Source: Puccinellia tenuiflora
Taxonomy: Eukaryota > Streptophyta > Magnoliopsida > Poales > Poaceae
Direction of reading: 5' to 3'
Assembly: GCA_012064385.1 (NCBI GenBank)
Contig: QRDG01000026.1
Span: 356,868-420,867, forward strand
Length of the DNA: 64,000 nucleotides
In this document: in pieces, positions 1-10,832 of the stretch
Numbering within the stretch: the first letter of the stretch is position 1
How the letters are laid out: the number at the start of each line of letters is the position of its first letter
Program-made: the position numbers and the translations under genes
Notes under the pieces: generated by a model
Databases searched by the model: none
Told to the model about the DNA's origin: nothing
Seen by the model: the letters and a program-made list of their open reading frames with translations, nothing else

Positions 1-1882
1 GCCTACCAAACTCCTCACGGAGATCGCGGCGGTAAACGCCGTGCATGAATGCGTCCATTACCCTGTCTTCTGAGGTGGCTCCGTCCATGGTGTTGCGAAG
101 TAAGGTCCACCGCTGGATGTACGAACGGAGTGGCTCGTCTCGACCTTGCTTGCACGCCTGGAGCTCAATGAGGGTTGTTGGCCTTGCGTATGTCCCCAGA
201 AAACTCTTCACGAAGGCGTTCCTGAACTCGTCCCAGGTGCTGAAAGCGTCCCTGGGCTGAGTGTTGAGCCACCCGCGAGCAGATCCCGTGAGCATCAACT
301 GGATGTACTGCATGGCAGTAGTCGAAGTACCACCTTGACAGCTGCACGCGATGAGGTAGTCTTCCAGCCAGTCCCTTGGGTCCTGCTTCCCGTCATACTT
401 GGGTGTCTCCGCTGTTAGCTTGAAGCCTTTGGGCATCTTCGTGTCGCGGATGTTGAAGCTGAAACATGCGGCTCCGCGTGGCTCGAAGTCGTCGTCGTAG
501 TCGTTGGCTTGTGCACTCGCCGCTCGCAGCCGTCGACTGCGGTCCACCCTTCTCTGTGCGACGACGTTACGGACATCTTCGCCTGGCTGCGGCTGTCGCA
601 GTCGAATTGGGGCTGGGTCTGCAAGTGGTGCGGGTTCACGATCGCGGCGGCCTCGATTCTCGTGCACCCTTTCTGCTGGTGCTGACTTTGCCAGGACTTC
701 CTCGACTTCCCTGAGGGATTGAATTTGTCGCCTGTGGAGGCGGGCGTGGGCGTCACCCTCCGGCGGCTGTGTTAGTCGCAGGTAGGTTTCGACCGCCATG
801 AGGGCCGAAGCGGGTGTCTTGGGGACGGGGATTCCGTCCGCATCTTCCGTCATGAATGACGACTCGAGATTGCGAGTGAGGTGGACGCGATCAGCTTCTG
901 GCACCCGTGGCATGCGAGCCCTGTGACGTCCTCCTTGCGAGACTTCCTCTGATCCGGCCAAAAACGAGTGTGCTGCCCTCCTGGCACTCGACGCGTCGGC
1001 TAACTCTTTGCGTCGAATCAGATCGGCCTTCTCTTGGCGGACTCGCTCGGACTCCTTCCAAAGCAAGTATTGGACCGCCAGTTGGTCTTCTCGGGGTTCA
1101 TCTGGTGAAGGGAACGTGCCTTCGTCCACGTGCTTCATGGCCTGGATCGCCATCTCCCGAGTGATGGTGAGTCTTGTCACCCTGTCCGGCATGGTCACCT
1201 CCAGCGGGTATACGGGTTCCCCGCCGTTGGACCGTGCTGGGCTGGCCATATAGACTTGCGCGGGGTAAACCCGCCGAGTGGGGCTGATGCTCCCAGTCCT
1301 GCTTCCTTCGTCTGAGCTATGCTCAGAGTCGAAGATCACAGCGACGTGGCGGGTGCCACGGCCACTGCTACTGGCGACTCCGCGATGCGGAGTCGCGATT
1401 GGCGTAGATTTTGGCTTCATCCGGGGCGCGGACAAGAAGGTCGGGGTAGACTTGTTTCGCGCCAGGGTTGCAGTAGATGCGATTTTTCTGGTGACCGCGG
1501 GTGTGGTCACCGCAGTCGCCGTTGATGCGGTCGTAGATGGTGCTGACGCAGTCGAGGTGGACGCGATCTTCGCGGTAGTCGATGACGCGATCGCTGTGGC
1601 CGCAGTAGATGCGATCTTCGCGGCGGGTGAAGCCGCGGTCGGCGCAGTCGACGTAGATGCTGGCGCGTCCGTCGCGCGCAACGTAGCCAGCGTGGGCCGG
1701 AGCGTTCCGCGACTGTCCACCAGATAGCGCAGACTACCGAAGGTAATCCACGTGCTCTGCTGCACCTCAGCGTACGCCGGGAGATCCGCCGGCGAGTGGT
1801 GGACGAACTCGAGGAAGCCGGTGTAGATCGACTCCCTGGCGCTGATGCTGTTCTTCATTGCAGATGAGGCCGGCGCAACCAT
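1..1882 (-). CDS. gag: Ty3/gypsy Tat-type gag, partial (copy A, C-terminus outside window)
   Basis: The region matches 13141-15025 almost base for base. The gag of copy B starts at 15025 and the equivalent ATG here is at 1882 on the minus strand. The only length difference I see is one in-frame 3-bp indel near 498. About 627 codons run open to the window edge. The product is the N-terminal and central part of a retrotransposon capsid protein: a low-complexity Ala/Thr/Val-rich N-terminal third followed by the start of the Retrotrans_gag domain. Scattered substitutions against copy B show that this is a different, somewhat diverged copy and not a duplicated contig. Confidence 0.85.
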   Translation of the reverse strand, partial: MVAPASSAMKNSISARESIYTGFLEFVHHSPADLPAYAEVQQSTWITFGSLRYLVDSRGTLRPTLATLRATDAPASTSTAPTAASPAAKIASTAATAIASSTTAKIASTSTASAPSTTASTATAVTTPAVTRKIASTATLARNKSTPTFLSAPRMKPKSTPIATPHRGVASSSGRGTRHVAVIFDSEHSSDEGSRTGSISPTRRVYPAQVYMASPARSNGGEPVYPLEVTMPDRVTRLTITREMAIQAMKHVDEGTFPSPDEPREDQLAVQYLLWKESERVRQEKADLIRRKELADASSARRAAHSFLAGSEEVSQGGRHRARMPRVPEADRVHLTRNLESSFMTEDADGIPVPKTPASALMAVETYLRLTQPPEGDAHARLHRRQIQSLREVEEVLAKSAPAERVHENRGRRDREPAPLADPAPIRLRQPQPGEDVRNVVAQRRVDRSRRLRAASAQANDYDDDFEPRGAACFSFNIRDTKMPKGFKLTAETPKYDGKQDPRDWLEDYLIACSCQGGTSTTAMQYIQLMLTGSARGWLNTQPRDAFSTWDEFRNAFVKSFLGTYARPTTLIELQACKQGRDEPLRSYIQRWTLLRNTMDGATSEDRVMDAFMHGVYRRDLREEFGR

Positions 1883-1902
1883 GATTCCAACGATCTGTTC
1901 TT

Positions 1903-1919
1903 TCCCACAGACGGCGCCA
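1903..1919 (-). other. primer binding site of copy A
   Basis: On the minus strand the sequence two bases inside the LTR reads TGGCGCCGTCTGTGGGA. This sequence is common as the PBS of Tat-type gypsy elements in cereals. I do not assign the priming tRNA. Confidence 0.7.
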
Positions 1920-1921
1920 AT

Positions 1922-2328
1922 TGACGAGTAGTGGACTCGGCAAATCCCAAGGTTGTGTACCCCGGGTTGATTTAGGGGGAGAGAGTATGAACGTTGGTGG
2001 CTAAGACGGCTAACAGGGGGCGAGTTTACCCAGGTTCAGCCCCTCGAGGTGAGGTAAAGACCTACTCCTGCTCGTATGGAATTATCAAGGTGGCTACAAT
2101 GGCGAGATGCAATCCCGCTAGGGTTTGTGTGCTGCTTGCTTGACCTAGACGACGCACCCTCCTGGCCTTTATATCACAGGCCAGGTCTCGGGTGGACGGT
2201 GCGGATTGCACGTTACAAAATAAGGAAGATCATCACCGGCTCCCCCGGCTACTTGGGCCACATGGTACACTTCATGGGCCTCCTTTGGCGTGACCCAGGT
2301 ACTACCACCGTGGGGTACCCGAAAGGTA
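1922..2328 (-). repeat. 5' LTR of Tat-type element copy A (last 11 bp missing)
   Basis: It begins TGACGAG on the plus strand and is homologous to the 418-bp LTR at 15065-15482, but stops 11 bp short at the N. It differs at about ten positions from both other LTRs in the window, while those two differ from each other at one position. It therefore belongs to another element copy. Confidence 0.9.
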
Positions 2329-2329
2329 N
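2329..2329. other. single N: scaffold or contig join inside LTR sequence
   Basis: The N lies between an LTR that lacks its last 11 bp and an LTR that lacks its first 14 bp. This is what happens when contigs end in a repeat and are joined without resolving it. The adjacency of copies A and B is therefore not established. Confidence 0.9.
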
Positions 2330-2733
2330 CTCGGCAAATCCCAAGGTTGTGTACCCCGGGTTGATTGAGGGGGAGAGAGTATGAACGTTGGTGGCTAAGA
2401 CGGCTAACAGGGGGCGAGTTTACCCAGGTTCGGCCCCTCGAGGTGAGGTAAAGACCTACTCCTGCTTGTATGGAATTATCAAGGTGGCTACAATGGCGAG
2501 ATGCGATCCCGCTAGGGTTTGTGTGCTGCTTGCTTGACCTAGACGACGCACCCTCCTGGCCTTTATATCACAGGCCAGGTCTCGGGTGGACGGTGCGGAT
2601 TGCACGTTACAGAATAAGGAAGATCATCACCGGCTTCACCAGCTACTTGGGCCACATGGTACACTTCATGGGCCTCTCTTGGCGTGACCCAGATACTACC
2701 ACCGTGGGGTACCCGAAAGGTAGCCCCACGACA
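2330..2733 (-). repeat. 3' LTR of copy B (first 14 bp missing at the N)
   Basis: Alignment to 15065-15482 shows a single difference (A versus G near 2693). It ends in CA on the plus strand and is followed by the polypurine tract, which makes it the 3' LTR of the minus-strand element. Confidence 0.93.
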
Positions 2734-2747
2734 GTAGCCCCCGAGTG
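2734..2747 (-). other. polypurine tract of copy B
   Basis: On the minus strand the sequence CACTCGGGGGCTAC abuts the TGTCGTGG start of the 3' LTR. This is the expected position of the plus-strand primer. The core AGCCCCCGAG (plus strand) recurs at 2937, 5403 and many times in the 7477-8365 array. Confidence 0.75.
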
Positions 2748-3694
2748 CTTAGTCGAATCGCAGAGTCGAGTAAAGGACTCCTTCCTCCGGGCACGCCACC
2801 TGACTCCTTCACGAGCCAATCTTCGGCTGCTACTGTCTTGAATAATCGAGCGCGCTTCATGATCTTCTTGACTCGCCAGCTTTCGACTGTCGTTGTCCTT
2901 AGTCATCGGGTGCGCGAACAGCGCTCCCGATGGGAGTAGCCCCCGAGATTAAGCTGAATTGCTTGCAATTGAGGTTAAACTCAATTTTTCTTCAGTCGAA
3001 AAGCCCGCTCCCGATGGGAGTAAAAGATGACTCGAAATGCCCAAGTCAAAACTGGCCTTGCTCGAGTTACTTTGTACTCAGCCTTGATGGCCTACGGAAT
3101 CGACTTAAACTCAGCTCTGAAAGCTTACTGGTTGGAGTCCACTCGAATGATGAATTCGGGTGTCATCAGCTTTGTAAAGCTTACTATGTACTTGTATCAC
3201 TCGAATGGATATCGAGTCGACTCAGCTCTCAGAGCTTACTGTTCCTTGTTGCACTCGAAAAAACTGTTCGGGTGCTCCATCAGCCGTTAGCTTACTTGAC
3301 ACGCCTCCGCTGATGACGTCAGGGCTGACGTTTTCGGCGTGCTCTGCATCCGATGGGACGTAACAGAGTGGTCCCGGTGTCAGTATTGACTGTTCTGATC
3401 GTTGGGCGCGAAATTTTCGTGGTATGATGATGGCGCCTCGATTCCCGCGCGTAGTGGGCGGCATGGCCGGCGACGGTTGCTATCTCCGCGCGACACGTGG
3501 GCGGCCGGATGTTGCCTCGAATTTGCCGCGTCGTGGAGGACGGCCAGGATGAACTGACCCCGTGGTACATAATTTTCACCGCGGTGGGGAATAGTTCACG
3601 CCTTCCTCATTTCGCCGCCATCTCCTCTGCTTTCTCCTCCAGTGCTGCCCTTGCACCCAGTTCACCAGAAACTCTCTCCTCCCCCGCTAGCACC
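2748..3694 (-). other. 3' untranslated region of copy B with degenerate repeats
   Basis: No credible ORF. A 41-bp block at 2906-2946 recurs exactly at 5370-5410. Between about 3100 and 3300 there are degenerate direct repeats of roughly 55 bp that share a TCAGC...AGCTTAC core and an ACTCGAA motif. Because the first antisense ORF starts just right of this stretch, it could also hold that ORF's promoter. I see no convincing TATA box. Confidence 0.55.
2906..2946. repeat. 41-bp exact repeat, copy 1
   Basis: Identical to 5370-5410. It contains CTCCCGATGGGAG, a 5-bp stem with a 3-base loop, followed by the PPT-like AGCCCCCGA. Confidence 0.85.
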
Positions 3695-6358
3695 ATGGGC
3701 CAGAAGAGGGTGAAGGGAGCGGAAGGCTCCGCCGCCGGCGACGACGCCGGCATGAAGAAGTTGGAGGGTGACTGGGGGAAATCGTCCGTGAAGGCGGCGG
3801 AGCTGGACACCCTCCGCGAACAAGGATTGCTGCCGCCGACGAGCACGGCGACGACGCGCGCCCCCGGTAAGGATGTGATCCCCTCTCCTCGCGATGGGGA
3901 GCGCGTGTGCTTCGTGGAATTCCTTCCACGGGGCTTCGGGTTCCCCATCCACGATTTTGTTCGTGGTCTTCTTTACGCCTATGGGATTCAGATCCATGAT
4001 CTGAATCCCAACAGCGCATTGAACATCGCGAGTTTTATTGTGCTATGCGAGTGCTTCTTGGGGATCGCACCCAACTGGAACCTGTGGAAGTCGCTCTTCA
4101 TGGTGCGACGGATGGTGGGGCGGTCGAAGCAGACGTTCCCCGTGGGCGGCTTCGGAATCCAGCTGCGCGGCGACACGTGCTTCTTCCAGCTGAAGAAGTC
4201 TGACTCCGTCCAGAACTGGCGGAAGAAATGGTTCTACATCAAGTGGGACCAAGAAGGCCTTCCCGAGTTCGCCGCTGATCGACCTCTGCGAAGGACCAAG
4301 GCCTGGTCGCACCCTCTGTCAAAGGAGGACAAGGAGTCGACCAAGCCACTGCTGGCGCTGCTCCGCGGGTTGCTGACGACGCTCGGACGCGAGACAGGTG
4401 GCATTCACCTTATCGCGACTTTCCACAAGCTGAAGGTGCAGCCGCTGAGTCGACGCGAGCCAATGTGGGAGCTTGCAGTCGACACTTCGCTTGATGACGC
4501 ACAGATCGCGACTAAGGTGAAGAACATCACCAGCCTTCGGGCCGCCGATCCGTGCAACGTTAGCTGCCCGGTCGAACCATATGGGCCAAACAATCCCGTG
4601 CCTGAGGTAAGCACCTTGAATTTTCTTTGCTTTGCTTTAGTCGACTGTTTTTCTTGACTCGCTTTTCTCCTCGCTGCTCGTCAGGATCGAAGGGCTTATG
4701 TGAGCCTTCCTCCGCTGATGGAGAATGGACCTCACGACGAGGCCACAGTCGTCGAGCAGGACGACGATGAAGATGAACTCCCTTCTGCTCACTCGCCGAA
4801 TGAGGAAGTGGAAGAGGATGATGAAGACGAAGAGCCGCTGCGGAAGCGGCTAAGACGAAGGAATGTCGACTCCACCTCGGGGTCGTCTCCTTTGAAGGAA
4901 GTGGTTGCGGAGGACAAGGAAGCCCGCGACTCATCCTCCGATGCAAGTGAGCCGGTAGATCCGCTGTTCGTGTCTCCACTGAATTCAGCGCCGCCCGCTG
5001 GGTTTGGGGGGATGGCATCTCCTCCCATGAGCAGCGAGGATGAAGATGTCAACAGGTAAGCCTCTGCGAGTACGCCTTTTTGTCTTTGTTCTTCTTTCGA
5101 CTCCTCGGACGCTTTTCTGAAGTTTTGCTTCTTTACACAGCCATCACACTGGTGGAGATGGCTCTTCGCCTCGAGAAGAGGAACATCAATCCGCGGCTGT
5201 CCCGGAGCGAACCACTGGGGCACCGAAGAGGCGCCTGAGGCCAATAATCCCTTGACGTTGAAGACGTCAACCTCCAAGGGGCCAGAAAGAGCTGCTGATA
5301 CCACTGCAGTGGATGCTGAGCTGCTTGGGCACGTAAGTATATTCTGTCTTGACCTTGCAGATTCTTGTGTCGGGTGCGCGAACAGCGCTCCCGATGGGAG
5401 TAGCCCCCGAAGATGTGCGTGACTAGGATAGTCGGGCACAGATTGACGCTTTTGCTCCTTTGCACAGCCTTTTTGTCGCCAGCTGCTGGAGGGAGCCAAG
5501 TCCTTCATGCGCATGGAGAAGGAGGAGGGTCGACTCCGCAGTGCTCTGGAGCGAGCCAACAGTGAGCACCAACCCGTGCATTCAGGAGTTGTGTCGACTA
5601 TCTTTGTTTTTGACTTTAATCCGGTGATTCACAGGCGAAAGGGAGAGTCTGGCGAGGCGGGTCGCCGAGCTGGAGAAGTCCCTGGGTGCAGCTCAAGAGC
5701 GTGAGCAAACCCGGGGTGAAGTAGAGAAGACCCAGGTTGAACGCTTGCTCGGACTCGCCCATGTAATCGGAGGTAAGTATCTCGGCTCGCTGCCTACTTT
5801 GACTTGTGTTGACCTCGGATGTGTCACAAGTGTGGTAATCTTCGTTGTTTAGAGCCGTGCGGAGGCGCTCCTCCAGAGGATACTTCCAGTGAGAGTATCG
5901 ACCTGGAGACGGCTGTTGGCTTCGTTGACCGCGCCCATGCGTATGCTTCGACTGCACTGCAGCAATCTTCAGCGGCGCTGCAGAAGTCGAAAGATGCCCT
6001 GGCAAGTGTGCATCGGGGCATCTTCCCCAACCAGGCGTTGCCGGCCGATGTTGATGGACTTGCGGCCCCGTTTGAAGGCGAGGCGACCACCTTAGCGGAC
6101 TACACGCGTGCTCAGACGGTACGCGGCTCAGAGTTCACTTTCCGGCTTTTGCTTGGTCATGAGGTTGCAGGCGACTTCGAGGCAGTTGTCAGCGACTTTC
6201 CTCGAAAGCCCGATGGCAAGACCAAGTCGCTAAACAGCGTCAAGGCGAAAGCGAGTCAGTTAGCTGTTAAGCTAATTGATACCTTTGAGAAGAAGCTTGC
6301 CAGGGCTGCAGAGTTAGCCTCCAAGAAGAGTCGCTCGCAGTCGGAGTCTGCAGTGTAG
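3695..6358 (+). pseudogene. antisense ORF 1 of the Tat element: putative gypsy-type transposon domain protein, six exons, one frameshift
   Basis: Exons inferred from in-phase GT-AG junctions: 3695-4606, 4685-5055, 5141-5332, 5468-5561, 5635-5772 and 5853-6358. I chose the ATG at 3695 (ACCATGGGC context) over an upstream in-frame ATG at 3497. Exon 1 carries a region resembling the Pfam putative gypsy-type transposon domain (PF04195): a Phe-Leu-Pro-x-Gly-Phe-Gly-Phe-Pro stretch, then Leu-Asn-Pro-Asn-Ser. Exon 2 is very acidic with a basic patch (RKRLRRR). Exons 4-6 are Glu/Arg/Leu-rich and probably form a coiled coil. All junctions keep phase except exon 3, where one base appears to be missing between 5141 and about 5250, giving an early TGA near 5252. 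Such proteins occur antisense in Tat elements. Their function is unknown. Confidence 0.7.
5370..5410. repeat. 41-bp exact repeat, copy 2, inside intron 3 of antisense ORF 1
   Basis: Exact duplicate of 2906-2946, placed between the exon ending at 5332 and the exon starting at 5468. A piece of 3' UTR/PPT-like sequence therefore lies inside an intron of the antisense gene. Confidence 0.85.
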
Positions 6359-6502
6359 TCTGTGTAGTAGGGTTCCCTTTTGATTCGCCTTTTGTAGTGA
6401 ACTTGATGAAGTCTTTTTATCAATGCATTTTCTGATTCCTTCATGTGAATGTACCTTGTCGAGTCTTTTGCTATAATGAATATGGCTTCTGTTTGACACC
6501 AC

Positions 6503-7384
6503 ATGACTTGGCAGCCGGATGAAAATGCTGCTCCTGAAGTCGCCGAGGTCGCCTGTGTGAATGAGGGTGAGGGTGCCTCTTCTGCTGCGCTCGCTCGCCA
6601 ACAGCACCCAGCTGGTCCAACTTCTACACGAAGCGTGAACGACCAGCGGGTGTTTAACTATATGAGGAACAAGATCGTTGAACTTGAGTCGAAGCTGCGG
6701 ATAGCTGAAGTGGAGCTTGAACGCCTCAAGGTGCGTTCCGCTGGGCCGTTCAATCAGCGCGAACGGTTCCTTCTTGACCAAATTGATCTGATATGTCGAC
6801 AGCTGCAAGGTTGGACTCTAGCTGCTTCGCTTTGATTTCTTCATGCTTGTGTTGTTCTGCATCTTGACCCGTGAATTGCAGTTGTTAACCCCGACTGGCA
6901 AGCCGAAAACACTCGAGTGAACGAGCGCGTGGAGGTGGAAGCCACCGGTAGCTCGGTCGAAGCTCGTCAATTCTGGGTACATAAGGAAGAGGGCCGTGTA
7001 CTCGCGCGGATGCTGGATCGCACCTGGCGGGCTGCGTTGATTCTTGAAGGTTGCAGGAAAGCACTCTGGCAAATCAACAAAGTGTTCTTCCCCCTTGATG
7101 AGCAGCCGGAAGGGTTGCCCGTGCTGTTGGAGAGGTTCCGCAGTAGCAGGGCGTTGAAGGGGGTCATCTTCGGTCAACTTGTTGCCGGGGCCAACACGGC
7201 ATTTGCCTATGTTCGACTGCATCGACCTCATGTTCCCTTGGACAGAATACTTGATGGTTTGCCTAGAGATGTTGATTATGCTGAATCCCTTGAGGCCGCA
7301 CGTCAGGTGATGCAACAGGTCCTGAATCATACAGAGCGATGTGTAGGGCCACTGGATGCGCCAAAGGAAGAGCCTGTCGACTAA
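6503..7384 (+). CDS. antisense ORF 2 of the Tat element, two exons, function unknown
   Basis: Exons 6503-6809 and 6882-7384 join in phase across a 72-bp GT-AG intron and give 269 aa with no internal stop. Exon 1 has a Glu-rich, Leu-spaced helix (Met-Arg-Asn-Lys-Ile-Val-Glu-Leu-Glu...), probably a coiled coil. Exon 2 is a compact globular-looking stretch with Trp-Arg-Ala-Ala-Leu-Ile and Phe-Phe-Pro-Leu-Asp segments. It lies 145 bp after antisense ORF 1, same strand. It could be the C-terminal half of the same transcript. I recognise no named domain and infer only that it belongs to the extra-ORF module of this element family. Confidence 0.65.
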
Positions 7385-7476
7385 GAATAGCAGTTTGTTG
7401 TATGATGTTAGCTTGTAACATAAATATGCCTGTATGTATGCCTATGTGATGTATAATGTGTGATTTTGCACTCGTA

Positions 7477-8365
7477 GACCTGTATGGCGCGAGCCCCCGA
7501 GTGAATCGAGTGGCGGCCTAGGGTTTTTTGAGTTATGCCTGTGCGGCGCAGCCCCGAGTGATTCGAGTGGCGGCCAAGGCTGTACTTTGACCTGTATGGC
7601 GCAAGCCCCGAGTGATTCGAGTGGCGGCCTAGGATTTTCGAGTTATGCCTGTGCGGCGCAGCCCCCGAGTGATTCGAGTGGCGGCCTAGGCTGGACTTAG
7701 ACCTGTATGGCGCGAGCCCCCGAGTGGTTCGAGCGGCGGCCTAGGATTTTCGAGTTATGCCTGTGTGGCGCAGCCCTCGAGTGATTCGAGTGGCGGCCTA
7801 GGCTTTTCGAGTTATGCCTGTGTGGCGCAGCCCCCGAGTGATTCGAGTGGCGGCCTAGGCTAGACTTAGACCTGTATGGCGCGAGCCCCCGAGTGGTTCG
7901 AGTGGCGGCCTAGGATTTTCGAGTTATGCCTGTGTGGCGCAGCCCCCGAGTGATTCGAGTGGCGGCCTAGGCTGGACTTAGACCTGTATGGCGCGAGCCC
8001 CCGAGTGGTTCGAGTGGCGGCCTAGGATTTTCGAGTTATGCCTGTGTGGTGTAGCCCCCGAGTGATTCGAGTGGCGGCCTAGGCTGGACTTAGACCTGTA
8101 TGGCGCGAGCCCCCGAGTGGTTCGAGTGGCGGCCTAGGATTTTCGAGTTATGCCTGTGTGGCGCAGCCCCCGAGTGATTCGAGTGGCGGCCTACGCTAGA
8201 CTTAGACCTGTATGGCGCGAGCCCCCGAGTGGTTCGAGTGGCGGCCTAGGATTTTCGAGTTATGCCTGTGTGGCGCAGCCCCCGAGTGATTCGAGTGGCG
8301 GCCTAGGCTAGACTTAGACCTGTATGGCGCGAGCCCCCGAGTGGTTCGAGTGGCGGCCTAGGATT
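7477..8365. repeat. 112-bp tandem repeat array carrying PPT-like motifs
   Basis: GACCTGTATGGCGC occurs at 7477, 7589, 7700, 7869, 7981, 8093, 8205 and 8317, a spacing of 111-112 bp except one step of 169. Each unit is two related halves of about 56 bp, and the 169 step contains one extra half. Nearly every half contains AGCCCCCGAGTG or a one-base variant, the same 12-mer that lies at the 3' LTR boundary (2736-2747), followed by TCGAGTGGCGGCCTAGG. The array lies between the convergent ends of pol (minus) and antisense ORF 2 (plus). Confidence 0.93.
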
Positions 8366-8546
8366 TAGGTTGATTGCTCGCAAAGGAAGAAATGACAAGT
8401 CTTTTCCTTCAAATATCTTTATTGATTCTCGCAAACAGGCCGCCTCGTTAAAACCCTTCCAGTCCCCTTAGGTACCCTGGCGAGGGAAAGAGTGCGTAAG
8501 AAACCTGCTGCTACTTAACAAGGTGAAGCTTACAAGCTGGGGTTGA

Positions 8547-10832
8547 TCAGGCGTAGAAGCGGCGTAACTGTGCCACGTTCCACGGATTGCTGCAGACTGT
8601 CCCTGTCTTCGAGTCCTTCAGGCGGTAAGCTCCGTTGCCGATTGCCTCTGTCACAATGTATGGCCCCTCCCATGGGGAGGCGAGTTTGTGCACCTTCTTC
8701 TGCTTGAGCCGGAGAACCAGGTCCCCTGGGACGAATGCTCTAGGCCACAGTCGCCGACCGTGGTAGTTGCGCAGGTCTTGTTGGTACACGGCTGTGCGGC
8801 TGAGGGCGATGTCGCGTGCTTCATCCAGGACATCCACATCATCTTCAAGTGCTTCTTCAGCGTCAGACTCGTCGTATGCGGCCACTCGTGGAGCGTCAAA
8901 TTTGATGTCGCAGGGCAGGACTGCTTCGGCACCGTACACCATGAAGAATGGTGTATACTGGGTAGATCTGTTTGGCGTGGTGCGTAGGCTCCACAGCACG
9001 CTTGGTAATTCCTCCACCCAGGCTCCTGCGGCTCGCTTCAATGGTACTCGCAGGCGCTTCTTGATGCCTTTGCTGACTAGGCCGTTGGCTTTCTCGACTT
9101 GCCCATTGGACTGCGGGTGCGAGACGGATGCATAGCTGAGCTTGACACCTTGTTCAGAGCAGAAATCCCTGAATTCTTCGGATGTGAAGTTCGTCCCGTT
9201 GTCGGTGATGATGCCGTGTGGCACACCGAACCTGAAGATGATTGACCTGATGAAGTTGACCGCTGAGGTTGCGGTTGAGCTTGTGATTGGGACCGCCTCG
9301 ATCCACTTCGTGAACTTGTCGACTGCCACCAGGAGGTGAGTGTGCCCGCCTGGGGAGGATTTCTTGAAGGGACCTACCATGTCGAGTCCCCATTGCGCGA
9401 AGGGCCACGCGAGTGGTATTGTCTTCAGTGCCGACGCTGGTGCATGCGGCTTGTTGGCGAACTCCTGACAGCCAACGCATTTTTTGACCAATTCTTCTGC
9501 ATCTTGCATTGCGGTGGGTCAGTAGAATCCTGCTCGCAAGGCCTTGGCCACCAGTTCTCGACTGCTTGCGTGGTGCCCGCATATGCCGGCGTGGATGTCG
9601 AGTAAGATTGCTTGGCCGTCGGCTGGATCGATGCACCTTTGGAGGACTCCTGAGATGCTTCTCTTGTAGAGCTCGCCGTTGATGATGGTGAAGCCTTTGG
9701 AATGGCGAACGATGCGCTTGGCTACGACTGGATTCTCCGGCAGCCGCTGGTGCAGCATGTAGGCCAGATACGGGTTTGTCCATGTGGGCTCGACCAGCAT
9801 TATCTCCATGACCTCCTTCTCCGTGCTTGGCGGGTTGGCGGTGCTTGTTGTCGATGTAGAGGGTCCTGGCGGGGGCCGGACCTTGATTGAGCGCTGTGTG
9901 ATGCACTCGAGGAAGACTCCGGGTGGCACCGGAGCTCGATCCGATCCTAGGTTGGCCAGGACGTCAGCTTCTTCGTTGCTTTCGTGGCCGATGTGCCGCA
10001 GTTCACAGCCGTCGAAGAGGCCTTCCAGTTGATTGTACAGCTCCCTGTATGCTATCATGTTGTCAGCGATGGCATCACACTGCTTCATGGTTTGCTGCAC
10101 AACCAGATAGGAGTCGCCGTAGATCATGAGGCGAGTGGCGCCGCAGTTCTGGGCCATCCGCATGCCGTGGATCAGGGCTTCGTACTCTGCTTCGTTGTTG
10201 GAAGGAGTTGGGAACTTCATCTGTAGCACGTACTTCAGCTTGTCGCCTTTAGGTGAAATGAGCACGACTCCTGCTCCGGCTGAGTTGAATTTTTTGGATC
10301 CATCAAAATACATTGTCCATGCATTGGACAAGTCGGGCTCGTCGGGCAGTTGTGCTTCTATCCACTCTGTGGTGAACTCTGGGAGGACCTGGGCCTTGAT
10401 TGCCTTCGGGTGTGCGTACTTCAGCCCCCACGGCCCTAACTCGACAACCCACTTGGCGACTCTTCCTGTCGCGGCTGGGTTAGTGAGGATGTCAGATAGG
10501 GCGGAGGAGCTTACCACCGTGATCGGGTGCTCGGAGAAATAGTGGACCACCTTCCTGGACGTCATGAAAACTCCGTATGCCAGCTTCTGGTAGTGCGGGT
10601 ATCGCTGCTTGGAATCAGTTAGCACCTCGCTGAGGTAATACACAGGTCGCTGAATAGGGTGACTCTTTCCTTCTTCCTCCCGCTCGACTACGAGTACGGT
10701 ACTGACCACCCTGTTCGTGGCTGCCACATATAGGTACAATGGCTCGTTCTCATGTGGTGCCACCAGCACTGGAGGGGTTGTGAGGGTCTGCTTCAGTTTG
10801 TCGAATGCATCTTGTGCCTCCTCTGTTGGTAG
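8547..10832 (-). pseudogene. RNase H and integrase part of pol, one in-frame stop
   Basis: A continuous frame runs from about 10832 to 8547 with one internal TGA at 9519-9521, where the family has Trp just after the zinc-finger Gly-Phe-Tyr. Part 1 holds the end of RT, the connection region and an RNase H domain with FDGS, NNEAEYEAL, YGDS and EEAD motifs. Part 2 is the integrase: an HHCC zinc finger (HAGICGHH ... CVGC), the Asp of WGLDMVGPF, ITDNGTNF with the second Asp, and HPQSNGQVE with the catalytic Glu. A C-terminal region with a PGDLVL motif follows. It would cleave the RNA of hybrids and insert element cDNA. The stop separates the two enzymes, so this copy cannot make a full product unless the stop is read through. 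Confidence 0.88.

Noticed and set aside
1278..1727. Val/Asp/Ala-rich plus-strand ORF, also 14421-14870
   Set aside because: It is antisense to the Ala/Thr-rich repeats of gag. Low complexity and no independent support.
7477..8365. CRISPR-like array
   Set aside because: Contiguous 112-bp units made of two related halves, no unique spacers, inside a plant retrotransposon.
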